From Sterolibacterium sp. (GTDB taxonomy: Bacteria; Pseudomonadota; Gammaproteobacteria; Burkholderiales; Rhodocyclaceae): a DNA stretch of 38,140 nt. The notes below the pieces were generated by a model. That model ran no database searches. It saw only the letters and a list, made by a program, of their open reading frames with translations, and had not been told where the DNA came from. Position numbers and translations under genes: made by a program. Numbering within the stretch: position 1 is the first letter of the stretch; the number at the start of each line of letters is the position of its first letter. The stretch lies in contig JAHRWT010000037.1 in assembly GCA_019105045.1 (NCBI GenBank), positions 1 through 38,140 on the forward strand, written 5' to 3'. Shown in pieces: positions 11,056-18,922 of this stretch.

Positions 11056-13041
11056 ATGAATGTCCTGTTCGAAGAGGAAGGTGCTTTCAAGGCGGGCAGC
11101 ATTCTTGCCGACAATACGACTTCCCTGCAGGTTGAACTGCCGACAGGCAAGCGCAGCAAGGTAAAGAGCAGCAACGTGCTGTTGCGCTTTGCCACGCCAG
11201 CGGCGGCCGGTCTGCTTGAGCGGGCCGAGCGTGAGGCGGCCGCAATCGATGTCGATTTCCTCTGGGAAGTCTGCGGCGAAGCCGAGTTCGGCTTCGAGGA
11301 ACTGGCACGCGAGTATGTCGGCCACGCACCGGACGCTGTCGATGCTGCGGCCGTGCTGCTGCGTCTACATGCCTCGCCCATGTATTTTCACCGCAAGGGG
11401 CGTGGCCGCTATCGCAAGGCGCCGCCGGAAATTCTGCAGGCCGCGCTGGCGGGACTGGAGAAAAAGCGCCAGCAGGCACTGGCCGTGGAACGCATGAGCG
11501 CCAGTCTGCAGGCCGGCCAAATGCCCGAAGAATTGCGCCCGCTGCTGCGTCAGTTGCTCTACAAGCCGGATCGCAACCGCCTGGAAACCAAGGCGTTTGA
11601 GGACGCCTGCGCAGCCAGCGGCCTGTCGCCCGTGCAGTTGCTGGAACGTTGCGGCGCACTGACATCGGTTCATGACTATCATCTGGACCGTTTTCTGTTC
11701 GAACATTTTTCCCAGGGTGAGGGCTTTGCCAATTACCTGCTGCCCACCGTGCCGACCGATCTGCCCCAGGCTCGGGTGCGCGCCTTCAGTATCGACGATG
11801 CACAGACCACGGAAATCGACGATGCTTTTTCGGTGACGCCGCTGGCAGAAAGTGAGGGTGGTGGCTGGCGCATCGGCATACACATTGCGGCCCCAGGGCT
11901 GGGCATTCGTCCGGATGATGCGCTGGGTCGACTGGCCCGCGAACGGCTATCGACGGTGTATATGCCAGGACGCAAGATCACCATGCTGCCCGATGACGTG
12001 GTCGAACGTCATACCTTGCTGGCCGGGCGCAGCACGCCGGCTGTTTCGGTATATCTCGATGTTGCGGCGGACTTCAGCCTGCGTCGTCGCGAAACGCGGA
12101 TTGAGCAGGTCATGGTTGTGAGCAATCTGCGCCACCATGATCTTGAACCCCTGTTCAACGAACAGACTCTGGCCAACGGACTGCCGACGCTTGCATTTCG
12201 GGATGAGCTGTGGCTGCTCTGGAATTTTGCCAAGACGCTGGAAGCCGCGCGCGGCAAGGCGGGTCAGTCACAGGGGCAGAACGATTACACTTTTCTGGTG
12301 GATTGGGCAGCGGCTTCGACTCTGGCACCGGAGCCCGGCCAGATCCAGATCGCCCGGCGTCCGCGCGGCTCGCCGCTGGATGTGCTGGTGGCCGAGCTGA
12401 TGATTGTCGCCAATGCCGGCTGGGCGCGCGATCTGGCCGATGCCGGTGTGGCTGCGCTATACCGGGCGCAGACATCGGGCAAAGTGCGGATGACGACGGT
12501 GGCGACAGCGCATGAAGGACTGGGCGTTGATTGTTACACCTGGACGACATCGCCCTTGCGTCGTCATGTTGACCTGCTCAACCAGTGGCAGCTGATTGCC
12601 TGGTTGCGCAATGAACCGCCGCCGTTTGCGCCGCGTTCTGCCGAACTGCTGGCTGCCATGCGCGATTTCGAACTGACCTATGCCGCGTATGGCGAATTCC
12701 AGCGCGGCATGGAGCGTTACTGGTGTCTGCGCTGGTTGCAGCAGGAAAACATCCAGGAAACCACCGCCTTGGTGCTGCGTGAAGGTCTGGTGCGACTCGA
12801 AGTGCTGCCGCTGGTGCTGCGGATGCCGGGTCTGCCGCTGCTGGCGTGCGGCACGCGGATTCGGCTGGCGATCGAAACAATCAATCTTTACGAACCTTCC
12901 GCGCGTGGCCGTTTCATCGAAGCCCTGCCGGATGCGCCCGTGCTGCTGTCGGCTGACGAAGTCGCACAGGTTCCCGAAGAAACCGGCGAAACCGTGGCCG
13001 CGCCGCCGGATGCTTTGGAAGGGCAGGCCGGGGCCGGGTAG
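11056..13041 (+). CDS. RNase II-family (RNB domain) exoribonuclease
   Basis: Cytoplasmic 3'-5' hydrolytic exoribonuclease of the RNB family (661 residues). After an N-terminal region of about 230 residues comes the RNB catalytic domain, opening with the metal-binding aspartate signature AFSIDDAQTTEIDDAFS. It continues through HIHIAAPG-like, YMPGRKITMLPDDVVE and a TSPLRRHVDLLNQWQL segment near residue 500. The C-terminal 80 residues may form an S1-like RNA-binding domain but are not clear by eye. This is the betaproteobacterial RNase II-like form. It is only distantly similar to E. coli rnb, so I give no symbol. The stop codon overlaps a TAGAAT box for the downstream tonB gene. Confidence 0.9.
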   Translation: MNVLFEEEGAFKAGSILADNTTSLQVELPTGKRSKVKSSNVLLRFATPAAAGLLERAEREAAAIDVDFLWEVCGEAEFGFEELAREYVGHAPDAVDAAAVLLRLHASPMYFHRKGRGRYRKAPPEILQAALAGLEKKRQQALAVERMSASLQAGQMPEELRPLLRQLLYKPDRNRLETKAFEDACAASGLSPVQLLERCGALTSVHDYHLDRFLFEHFSQGEGFANYLLPTVPTDLPQARVRAFSIDDAQTTEIDDAFSVTPLAESEGGGWRIGIHIAAPGLGIRPDDALGRLARERLSTVYMPGRKITMLPDDVVERHTLLAGRSTPAVSVYLDVAADFSLRRRETRIEQVMVVSNLRHHDLEPLFNEQTLANGLPTLAFRDELWLLWNFAKTLEAARGKAGQSQGQNDYTFLVDWAAASTLAPEPGQIQIARRPRGSPLDVLVAELMIVANAGWARDLADAGVAALYRAQTSGKVRMTTVATAHEGLGVDCYTWTTSPLRRHVDLLNQWQLIAWLRNEPPPFAPRSAELLAAMRDFELTYAAYGEFQRGMERYWCLRWLQQENIQETTALVLREGLVRLEVLPLVLRMPGLPLLACGTRIRLAIETINLYEPSARGRFIEALPDAPVLLSADEVAQVPEETGETVAAPPDALEGQAGAG

Positions 13042-13044
13042 AAT
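13039..13044 (+). promoter_or_regulatory. -10-like box directly before tonB
   Basis: TAGAAT followed by CGCCC overlaps the stop codon of the RNB gene. A start site 7 bases downstream would fall at about 13051, only 1-2 bases before the tonB ATG, giving a nearly leaderless mRNA. No good -35 was found; read as a weak call. Confidence 0.3.
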
Positions 13045-13052
13045 CGCCCGCT

Positions 13053-13958
13053 ATGTCGAGTGTTACGTCCAGGTTCCGCCGGTTACGTGTTCAGATTCAG
13101 GCCCTGCTGCCGCGCCGCATCACGTTGTCGGCGGCGTTGAGCCTGTCCCTGGCCATTCACGCGCTGGCTCTGGCCATCCACTTTGAATTTCCGCACAAAC
13201 TGGCCAAGGCCAGTGACCAGATGCTGGAAGTCATTCTGGTCAATGCCAGAAGCGCTGCCGCCCCCAGCCAGGCGCAGGCGCGTGCCCAGGTCAATCTCGA
13301 TGGTGGCGGCAATATCGATGCAAAACGCATCGCCAAGACGCCCCTGCCAGTGACGCCGGCCGTGCGCGAAGGCAATGAACTGGTCGAGGCGCAGCGCAAG
13401 ATTGCCCAGATGGAAGCCTTGCAGCGCCAGCTGATGAGCCAGATCAAACAGCGGGAAAAAGTGTATTCGACCGACCAACAGCGAACGCAGAAAAATCCGG
13501 AACCGGAGCCCAGGCCGGTCAGTGGCAATGATCTGGCCGCTTCGGCAATGGCCATGGCCCGCTTGCAGGGGCAGATCGAAAAGCAGTACGAGGAATACAA
13601 CAAGCGGCCGCGCAAGAAATTCATCGGCGCGCGGGCCACGGAATATCGTTTCGCCCAGTATGAGGAAGACTGGCGGCAGAAAATCGAGCGCGTCGGCAAT
13701 CTCAACTATCCGCAGGCCGCGCGCGGGCGCTTGTATGGCACGCTGGTGCTGACGGTGGAAATCAAGTCCGATGGCAGCATTCACACCATCACCATCGACC
13801 GTTCTTCCGGCAGCAAGGTGCTGGATGATGCGGCCATGCGCATCGTCAATCAGGCAGCGCCGTTTCCGGCGTTTCCGCCGAATCTGAACGATGTCGACAT
13901 CATCGGCATCACCCGCACCTGGTCATTCACCAACGAGGACAGACTGCAGGCCAAGTAA
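13053..13958 (+). CDS. tonB: TonB-family energy transducer
   Basis: A 301-residue envelope protein that carries proton-motive-force energy from ExbB-ExbD to outer-membrane receptors such as BtuB. It has one N-terminal membrane anchor (about residues 24-48, SAALSLSLAIHALALAIHF, containing the S-x3-H pattern typical of TonB). A long charged, coiled-coil-like periplasmic linker rich in Gln, Lys and Glu follows, then a C-terminal TonB domain (YPQAARGRLYGTLVLTVEIKSDGSI, then AMRIVNQAAPFPAFPPN). The linker is not strongly Pro-rich, unlike classical TonB. No exbB or exbD is in the window. It lies 11 bases after the RNB gene and 18 bases before aroE. Confidence 0.9.
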   Translation: MSSVTSRFRRLRVQIQALLPRRITLSAALSLSLAIHALALAIHFEFPHKLAKASDQMLEVILVNARSAAAPSQAQARAQVNLDGGGNIDAKRIAKTPLPVTPAVREGNELVEAQRKIAQMEALQRQLMSQIKQREKVYSTDQQRTQKNPEPEPRPVSGNDLAASAMAMARLQGQIEKQYEEYNKRPRKKFIGARATEYRFAQYEEDWRQKIERVGNLNYPQAARGRLYGTLVLTVEIKSDGSIHTITIDRSSGSKVLDDAAMRIVNQAAPFPAFPPNLNDVDIIGITRTWSFTNEDRLQAK

Positions 13959-13976
13959 CTGGCCGCAGCAGCCACC

Positions 13977-14786
13977 ATGACCGACAGATACGCCGTGATC
14001 GGCCATCCGATCGCCCACAGCAAATCACCGCAGATCCATCGCCGCTTTGCCCTGCAGACTGGACAGGATCTGAGCTATGAAGCCCTGCTGGCGCCGCTGG
14101 ACGGCTTTGCCGCGACCCTGCATGACTTCATGGCGGCCGGTGGCCGGGGGGCAAATGTCACCGTGCCGTTCAAGGAAGAGGCTTTTCGGCTGGCCGATCG
14201 ACTGAGCGCGCGGGCGCAAGCGGCGGGGGCGGTGAATACCCTGAGTTTCCGGCAAGGTGAAATCCATGGCGACAATACCGATGGCGCCGGTCTGGTGCGT
14301 GACATCAGCGTCAATCTGGGGCGTTCGATCAAAGGCCAGCGCGTATTGTTGCTGGGTGCCGGCGGTGCGGCGCGCGGCAGTGTGCTGCCTTTGTTGCAGG
14401 AACAGCCGGCCTGCCTGGTGATTGCCAATCGCACGGCGGCCAGGGCACAGCAGCTGGCCCGGGAGATGGGCGCGCATGGCCATGTGCAGGCCGGTGGTTT
14501 TGCCGAGCTGGGCAATCAATCATTCGATCTGATCATCAACGCCACTGCCGCCGGCCTCAGTGATGCCGTGCTGGAAATTGCCGATCATGTCTTTGCGCCG
14601 GGCTGCCTGGCGTATGACATGCTGTACGGTCGACAGACGCCATTCATGGCGCAGGCGCGGCGCGTCGGTGCGCAGGTGGCCGATGGTCTGGGTATGCTGG
14701 TCGAACAGGCGGCGGAAGCATTCTGGCTCTGGCGTGGCCTGCGTCCCGAAACGGCGGCCGTGCTGGCGGCGTTGCGGCAGTCATGA
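13977..14786 (+). CDS. aroE: Shikimate dehydrogenase AroE
   Basis: NADP-dependent enzyme (269 residues) that reduces 3-dehydroshikimate to shikimate in aromatic amino acid synthesis. Substrate-site motifs are intact: VIGHPIAHSKSPQIHRRFA (SKSP), NVTVPFKEEAFRLAD (catalytic Lys in PFK) and GDNTDGAGLVRD. The nucleotide-binding loop LLLGAGGAARGSV follows, with the family's NRTAAR cofactor segment and C-terminal DMLYGRQTPFMAQAR. Length matches the family. The stop overlaps the mtgA start by four bases (ATGA, 14783-14786). The aroE-mtgA pair is a common arrangement in betaproteobacteria, so co-expression is likely. Confidence 0.98.
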   Translation: MTDRYAVIGHPIAHSKSPQIHRRFALQTGQDLSYEALLAPLDGFAATLHDFMAAGGRGANVTVPFKEEAFRLADRLSARAQAAGAVNTLSFRQGEIHGDNTDGAGLVRDISVNLGRSIKGQRVLLLGAGGAARGSVLPLLQEQPACLVIANRTAARAQQLAREMGAHGHVQAGGFAELGNQSFDLIINATAAGLSDAVLEIADHVFAPGCLAYDMLYGRQTPFMAQARRVGAQVADGLGMLVEQAAEAFWLWRGLRPETAAVLAALRQS

Positions 14787-15490
14787 AGCGGCTGCTGGGC
14801 AGTTTGCTCAAATGGTTCAGACGCATTTTGCTGGGCCTGGGACTGCTGATCCTGCTCAGTCAGCTCTGGTATCTGGGTTGGGTGGTGTGGTGGAAATACA
14901 CCGATCCGGGCATGACGCGTTTCATGGAAATCCGCCTCAGTGAAGCGCGCCAGAAAAATCCGCAAGCCCAGATCAAGCGCCATTGGCTGCCGTACAACAG
15001 GATTTCGGTGCATCTGAAACGCGCCGTGGTGGCGGCCGAGGACGACAAGTTCATCCTGCACGACGGCTTTGACTGGGAGGGGATGCAACTGGCGCTGGAA
15101 AAGAATCGCAAGAAGGGCCGGGTGGTGGCGGGCGGCTCGACGATTTCCCAGCAATTGGCTAAGAATTTGTTTCTTTCTCCGGTCAAGACGCCGTGGCGCA
15201 AGGCCCAGGAAGCGGTGATCACCTTGATGCTGGAAACCGTCTGGGACAAGCGGCGCATTCTGGAGGTGTATCTGAATTCCGTGGAGTGGGGCGATGGCGT
15301 GTTTGGCGCTGAAGCGGCGGCGCGACACTATTACAAAATCGGTGCTGCCCAGCTGAGCGCGCCGCAGGCTGCGCGCCTGGCGGTGATACTGCCGGCCCCC
15401 CGGCGTTTCGAGAAAAATCTTTACTCGGCCTATCTCAATCGTCGCACGCAGAGGATTCTGGCGCGTCTGCCGAATGCGCGACTGCCTTGA
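14783..15490 (+). CDS. mtgA: Monofunctional peptidoglycan glycosyltransferase
   Basis: Inner-membrane GT51 enzyme (235 residues) that polymerises lipid II into glycan strands without a transpeptidase domain. It has an N-terminal membrane anchor (about residues 15-35) and the family motifs AVVAAEDDKFILHDGFDWEG (catalytic Glu in the EDxxFxxHxG motif), GGSTISQQLAKNLFLS, and LEVYLNSVEWGDGVFGAEAAA. Length is typical of MtgA. Its start overlaps the aroE stop. The last 56 bases overlap the 3' end of the convergent Gx transporter gene, so the two C-termini are encoded on opposite strands of the same DNA. Confidence 0.97.
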   Translation: MKRLLGSLLKWFRRILLGLGLLILLSQLWYLGWVVWWKYTDPGMTRFMEIRLSEARQKNPQAQIKRHWLPYNRISVHLKRAVVAAEDDKFILHDGFDWEGMQLALEKNRKKGRVVAGGSTISQQLAKNLFLSPVKTPWRKAQEAVITLMLETVWDKRRILEVYLNSVEWGDGVFGAEAAARHYYKIGAAQLSAPQAARLAVILPAPRRFEKNLYSAYLNRRTQRILARLPNARLP

Positions 15491-16022
15491 GGTCCGCTTC
15501 GGCCAGTATCCTGGCGGCAGCCAGACCATTGACCAGGCCAAACACCAGCGCGGCCAGGGCAAAGACCGGCAGCAGGTAAAACAGGCCGTCATGCGGCACC
15601 AGCCAGAGCCGGGCCAGCAGCAACTGGCCGGCAATGTGGGCGAATGCGGCCAGCAGGCTCTGGCTGACCGGGCCGAATACGCGTGCTGGCAGATGCAGCG
15701 CCGCTCCCAGCACGGCCAGGCTGAGCAGCGAGCCGGCCAGGCTGAGAAAGAAGCCCGGCGCGAGAAACTGGCCCAGCACCAGGCTGCCGGCAAACACCCG
15801 CAGCAGGGTGACCCAGACCGCATCGCGCCAGCCGTGGCGGGCCAGCACCACCAGCGTGATGATGTTGGCCAGTCCGGGCTTGACACCGGGCAGCGGGCTG
15901 GGAATGGCGGCTTCGACCACTGACAGGGCAATCGCCGCGGCGGCATAGCGGGCGATGCGCTGGTCATCCGCTGTCGGCTGCAAGCGCAGCGTGAAGGGTG
16001 CGGCAGACGGGTTGGTCGGCAT
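15435..16022 (-). CDS. Gx transporter-family membrane protein
   Basis: A 195-residue hydrophobic protein of the Gx transporter family (labelled 'heptaprenyl diphosphate synthase component I' in older annotation). The family resembles ECF-type S components. The signature PSPLPGVKPGLANIITLVVL (about residues 41-60) matches the family's PIPGVKLGLANI pattern, and five or so further membrane helices follow. Substrate is unknown. Members are often beside a NusG-II-domain protein and an ApbE-type flavin transferase; neither is here. It sits 6 bases downstream of the TetR gene on the same strand, so the two may share a transcript. Its 3' end overlaps mtgA by 56 bases. Confidence 0.82.
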   Translation of the reverse strand: MPTNPSAAPFTLRLQPTADDQRIARYAAAAIALSVVEAAIPSPLPGVKPGLANIITLVVLARHGWRDAVWVTLLRVFAGSLVLGQFLAPGFFLSLAGSLLSLAVLGAALHLPARVFGPVSQSLLAAFAHIAGQLLLARLWLVPHDGLFYLLPVFALAALVFGLVNGLAAARILAEADLKAVAHSADAPESSACDD

Positions 16023-16028
16023 CGCCGT

Positions 16029-16670
16029 TCAGCCCTGGTTGGGCTGCGCAGCGATGAACATTTCGCCGCGCAGCAGTTGCAGAAAAGATTGCAGCGAGGC
16101 TTCGAAAGAGCGGGCATCAAACTGCGTGCCTTGCAGGAAGGCCAGGCTGGCGAAGGAAATCAGCAGCACATTGATGGTGGCATCGATATTCACCTCTGCG
16201 GCCAATTCGCCACGCTGCCGGGCGCGTTTGAGCAGGCGACGGAAGAACAGCGGAAAGGCTTCGGCATCTTCGCGTGCCAGCCAGTCGAGTTCCTTGTTGC
16301 GTTGGATTTCCATGGCCGCTCCGGCGGCAAAGCGCATCATGCCGGGTCGCGTTGCCGCCACGGCAAAAGCCTGTTCCAGACCCAGGCAGAGTTGATCAAG
16401 ACTGCTGGCTTCGGCATGTTCACGGGTGACGGCCAGATAGGCATCAAGCAGCCGGGTGTTGGCATCCTGCAGGGCGGCGCGGTAGAGCGCGGCCTTGGAG
16501 TCGAAATAGTGATACAGCGAACCGCTGGTGACGCCGGCGCGCTTGGCGATTTCGCGGTTGCTGGCAGCAGCGTAGCCCAGTTCGGCAAAGCACAGCGTGG
16601 CGGCGTCGAGTATGCTTTTGCGGGTCGTGATGGCGACATCGGCCCCGACGGGACGGCCAGCTCTTTTCAT
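16029..16670 (-). CDS. TetR-family transcriptional regulator
   Basis: A one-component repressor-type protein (213 residues from ATG at 16670). The N-terminal helix-turn-helix is clear: TRKSILDAATLCFAELGYAAASNREIAKRAGVTSGSLYHYFDSKAALYRA. The C-terminal helical domain would bind the ligand and dimerise. An in-frame TTG at 16703 or a GTG between them could extend it by up to 11 residues; no start has a strong ribosome-binding site. It diverges from the acyl-CoA dehydrogenase operon, with a palindrome and promoters between them. It therefore probably represses that operon and itself, perhaps responding to an acyl-CoA. Ligand and operator are inferred. Confidence 0.92.
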   Translation of the reverse strand: MKRAGRPVGADVAITTRKSILDAATLCFAELGYAAASNREIAKRAGVTSGSLYHYFDSKAALYRAALQDANTRLLDAYLAVTREHAEASSLDQLCLGLEQAFAVAATRPGMMRFAAGAAMEIQRNKELDWLAREDAEAFPLFFRRLLKRARQRGELAAEVNIDATINVLLISFASLAFLQGTQFDARSFEASLQSFLQLLRGEMFIAAQPNQG

Positions 16671-16767
16671 TGGTTTCTTGGTATTGGTCACGTTGGTGGT
16701 CAAGCTTGATCAGGATGGGTTGTTGCTGAAGGCGCAGTCGGCTTGCAGTGAAACGCCAGCTGCCCGT

Positions 16768-16796
16768 ATTTAGGCCGATTGCTGACGGGCTGTCAA
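16768..16796 (-). promoter_or_regulatory. Promoter of the tetR gene
   Basis: On the minus strand a perfect -35 TTGACA (16791-16796) is followed after 17 bases by CTAAAT (16768-16773), a weak -10. The -35 overlaps the 16-base inverted repeat at 16793-16808, as expected for an autoregulated TetR gene. Confidence 0.45.
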
Positions 16797-16808
16797 TTAA
16801 CCAATTGA
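16793..16808. promoter_or_regulatory. Candidate TetR operator (16-base inverted repeat)
   Basis: TCAATT-AACC-AATTGA is a perfect 6+6 inverted repeat with a 4-base spacer. It lies between the divergent tetR and acyl-CoA dehydrogenase genes. It overlaps the perfect TTGACA of the tetR promoter and lies 4 bases upstream of TTGACC for the operon. Position and symmetry suit a TetR dimer; binding is not demonstrated. Confidence 0.5.
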
Positions 16809-16812
16809 TTGA

Positions 16813-16841
16813 TTGACCGGATCAAGGAAGCCTGCTTGAAT
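16813..16841 (+). promoter_or_regulatory. Possible promoter of the acyl-CoA operon
   Basis: TTGACC (16813-16818) and TTGAAT (16836-16841) are spaced by 17 bases and precede the ATG at 16894 by about 50 bases. The -10 matches only four of six positions. The adjacent inverted repeat supports regulation in this region. Confidence 0.35.
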
Positions 16842-16893
16842 GGCTCGACAAGCCACAGGCTTTCATCGTCAATCGTTGAGGAGTTGCAGCCCC

Positions 16894-18108
16894 ATGAGTC
16901 CTGTCATTGATCTGGATGTTGGCATCAGCGAAGAAATGCTGGCCCTGCGTGAGACCACGCATCGTTTTGCCCTTGAAGTCATGCGGCCGATTGCCGCCCA
17001 GCTTGATCGCATGACGCCCGAGGCCGTCATCGCCAGCGATTCGCCCTTGTGGCAGGGACTGGAAAAATTCAAGGAGATTGGCCTGGTCGGCGCACCCGAT
17101 TGCTATGGCCCCGACCTGACGCCTGAAGCGAGGGCCCTGATGCACGCCATGGTGATCGAGGAGCTGTGCTGGGGCGATGTCGGCCTGTCGATCACCTATT
17201 CGTTGTGGAACCTGGGCGCTTCGGTGGCGCGGCAGATGGGGCGCGAGGATCTGGCCGAGTTCTTTGCTGCCCGCGATGAGTTCTTCTGTCTGGCGCTGAC
17301 CGAGCCGAATCACGGTTCCGACATGGTGGCCTTCAACGACGCCAGTTTCCGCGATCCGGCCGGCCGGGCCGATCTGCGCTGCCGGCGCGATGGCGAGGAT
17401 TACATCCTCAACGGCCAGAAAGCCGCTTGGGTTTCCTGCGGCACCATCGCCGGTTGCGGCATGGTGTTTGCCACTTATGAGGATACGAAAATTGGCCGGG
17501 CCGGCGGCGCGGTTTTCCTGCTGCCGCTGGATCTGCCTGGCATCAGCCGTGGTCAGCCGCTCGACAAGCTGGGCCAGCGCAGCTTGAATCAGGGCGAGAT
17601 TTTCTTTGACGATGTGCGTGTGCCGGCGCAATTCTTTCTGGCCGACGATCCTGAGCTGTACACCATGATGCTGGGCGGTTTTCTTGCCCATGCCAATACG
17701 GCCATGGGCCTGCAATTCGTCGGTGTGGCGCGGGCAGCCTTCGATCATGCGCTGGCCTACGCCAGGGAGCGCGTGCAGGGCGGCAAGCCCATCATCGAGC
17801 ATCAAAGTGTGAAGGCGCGGCTGTTCCAGATGTTCATGAAACTCGAATCGGCGCGCAGCTTCGCCCGCCAGGTGGCCATCCAGCACTATCAGCGCATGGG
17901 CATGATTCCCTTTCAGTATGCAGCCGCTGCCAAGGTGCTGGTGACGCAAACTGCTTTCGAGATTGCTTCCGAAGCCTTGCAGATGTTTGGCGGCAATGGT
18001 CTGTGTCGCGAATATCCGCTGGAAAAAATCTTTCGTGACGCCCGGGCCGGATTGATCGAGGATGGTGAAAATCACATGCTGGGCCTGACTGCGGCCAACA
18101 ATTTCTGA
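16894..18108 (+). CDS. Acyl-CoA dehydrogenase with variant active-site motif
   Basis: FAD-dependent acyl-CoA dehydrogenase family protein (404 residues). ATG at 16894 is chosen because GAGGAG lies about 10 bases upstream; an in-frame ATG at 16840 has no such site. Family signatures are present: LALTEPNHGSDMVAF (residues 133-147, FAD/substrate contact) and QMFGGNGLCREYPLEKIFRDARAG (363-386). Where medium-chain enzymes have the catalytic Glu in IYEGT, this protein reads LIEDGENHM (387-395). My alignment puts Asp390 at the base position, with Glu389 and Glu392 nearby. It is the first gene of a tight operon with a nitroreductase (12-base gap), thiolase and CoA ligase. The substrate is unknown; no electron-transfer flavoprotein gene is in the window. 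Confidence 0.93.
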   Translation: MSPVIDLDVGISEEMLALRETTHRFALEVMRPIAAQLDRMTPEAVIASDSPLWQGLEKFKEIGLVGAPDCYGPDLTPEARALMHAMVIEELCWGDVGLSITYSLWNLGASVARQMGREDLAEFFAARDEFFCLALTEPNHGSDMVAFNDASFRDPAGRADLRCRRDGEDYILNGQKAAWVSCGTIAGCGMVFATYEDTKIGRAGGAVFLLPLDLPGISRGQPLDKLGQRSLNQGEIFFDDVRVPAQFFLADDPELYTMMLGGFLAHANTAMGLQFVGVARAAFDHALAYARERVQGGKPIIEHQSVKARLFQMFMKLESARSFARQVAIQHYQRMGMIPFQYAAAAKVLVTQTAFEIASEALQMFGGNGLCREYPLEKIFRDARAGLIEDGENHMLGLTAANNF

Positions 18109-18120
18109 GGGAGTAGCGAC

Positions 18121-18909
18121 ATGGAACTTTTTGATGCCATCGGCAGCCGCCGTTCTTTCCGTTTTCTTGATCCGGAGCGCCCGGTGGAAATCGAGAAAAT
18201 CCAGAAAATGCTGGAAGCCGCGCGACTGGCTTCGCATTTTGGCAACAACAATGCTGCCCGCGCACTGGTGGTCAATCGGGCCACCGCCAGCGAAGAGCAG
18301 CTCGACTGCCTGCCTTCGCCGGTCGGCGGTTATCAGATCCAGCAAGCGCCCATCATCATCCTCTGGTACATCGAAGGCCGCGCCATGGACGAAGCCGCCC
18401 AGCGGCTGACCGAGCTGGTCGATGTCGGCGCACTGGGTTATGGTGAAGGACGTTATGACGAGCTCAACGACGTGCTGGCACCGATCATGACCGCTGCTTC
18501 TGAAAACATGAAGGCGCCCGGTCTGGTCGATATGGATCTGGGCCAGGCCATTGCCCAGGCGACGCTGGTGGCGATTGCCGAAGGGCTGGGCTGCTGCTGT
18601 CAGGGTTCGGCCAACTGGCAGCGTGTGGAGCGGGCTTTCAGCTTACCGGAGAGCTGCCGCATCGTGGTGGCGCAGACGGTGGGCTATCCGGCCGAATCGC
18701 GCGAGGCGGGCGGACAACGGCCCCGCCTGCCTTTTGAGACATTGTTCCAGTACAACGCGATGGATACGCCTTTTCCACGCTCGGCCGCAGTGGTCGAAGA
18801 GCTCAAGGAAAAGCGCATGATTCAGGCGCCCGCCAAGCTGCCGGGCCGCGAGGAGGAAATCGAAGCGCTGCGGCTGAAATACAATTTGCCGCGCAACGGC
18901 ATGTTGTGA
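18121..18909 (+). CDS. Nitroreductase-family flavoprotein
   Basis: A 262-residue protein of the nitroreductase superfamily (FMN enzymes, usually dimeric). The N-terminus MELFDAIGSRRSFRFLDPER carries the RRSxR flavin-phosphate motif. Further family segments are AIAQATLVAIAEGLGCCCQG and VAQTVGYPAESREAGGQRPRLPFETLF. It is longer than typical members (about 200-220), with a middle insertion (residues 90-130) and a C-terminal tail of about 40 residues. GGGAG lies 8 bases upstream of the ATG. Its location inside an acyl-CoA catabolic operon suggests a redox step on an acid or acyl-CoA (dehydrogenation, ene reduction or aromatisation), not nitro-group reduction. That is inference. Confidence 0.88.
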   Translation: MELFDAIGSRRSFRFLDPERPVEIEKIQKMLEAARLASHFGNNNAARALVVNRATASEEQLDCLPSPVGGYQIQQAPIIILWYIEGRAMDEAAQRLTELVDVGALGYGEGRYDELNDVLAPIMTAASENMKAPGLVDMDLGQAIAQATLVAIAEGLGCCCQGSANWQRVERAFSLPESCRIVVAQTVGYPAESREAGGQRPRLPFETLFQYNAMDTPFPRSAAVVEELKEKRMIQAPAKLPGREEEIEALRLKYNLPRNGML

Positions 18910-18922
18910 ACGGCGGCCTGCC

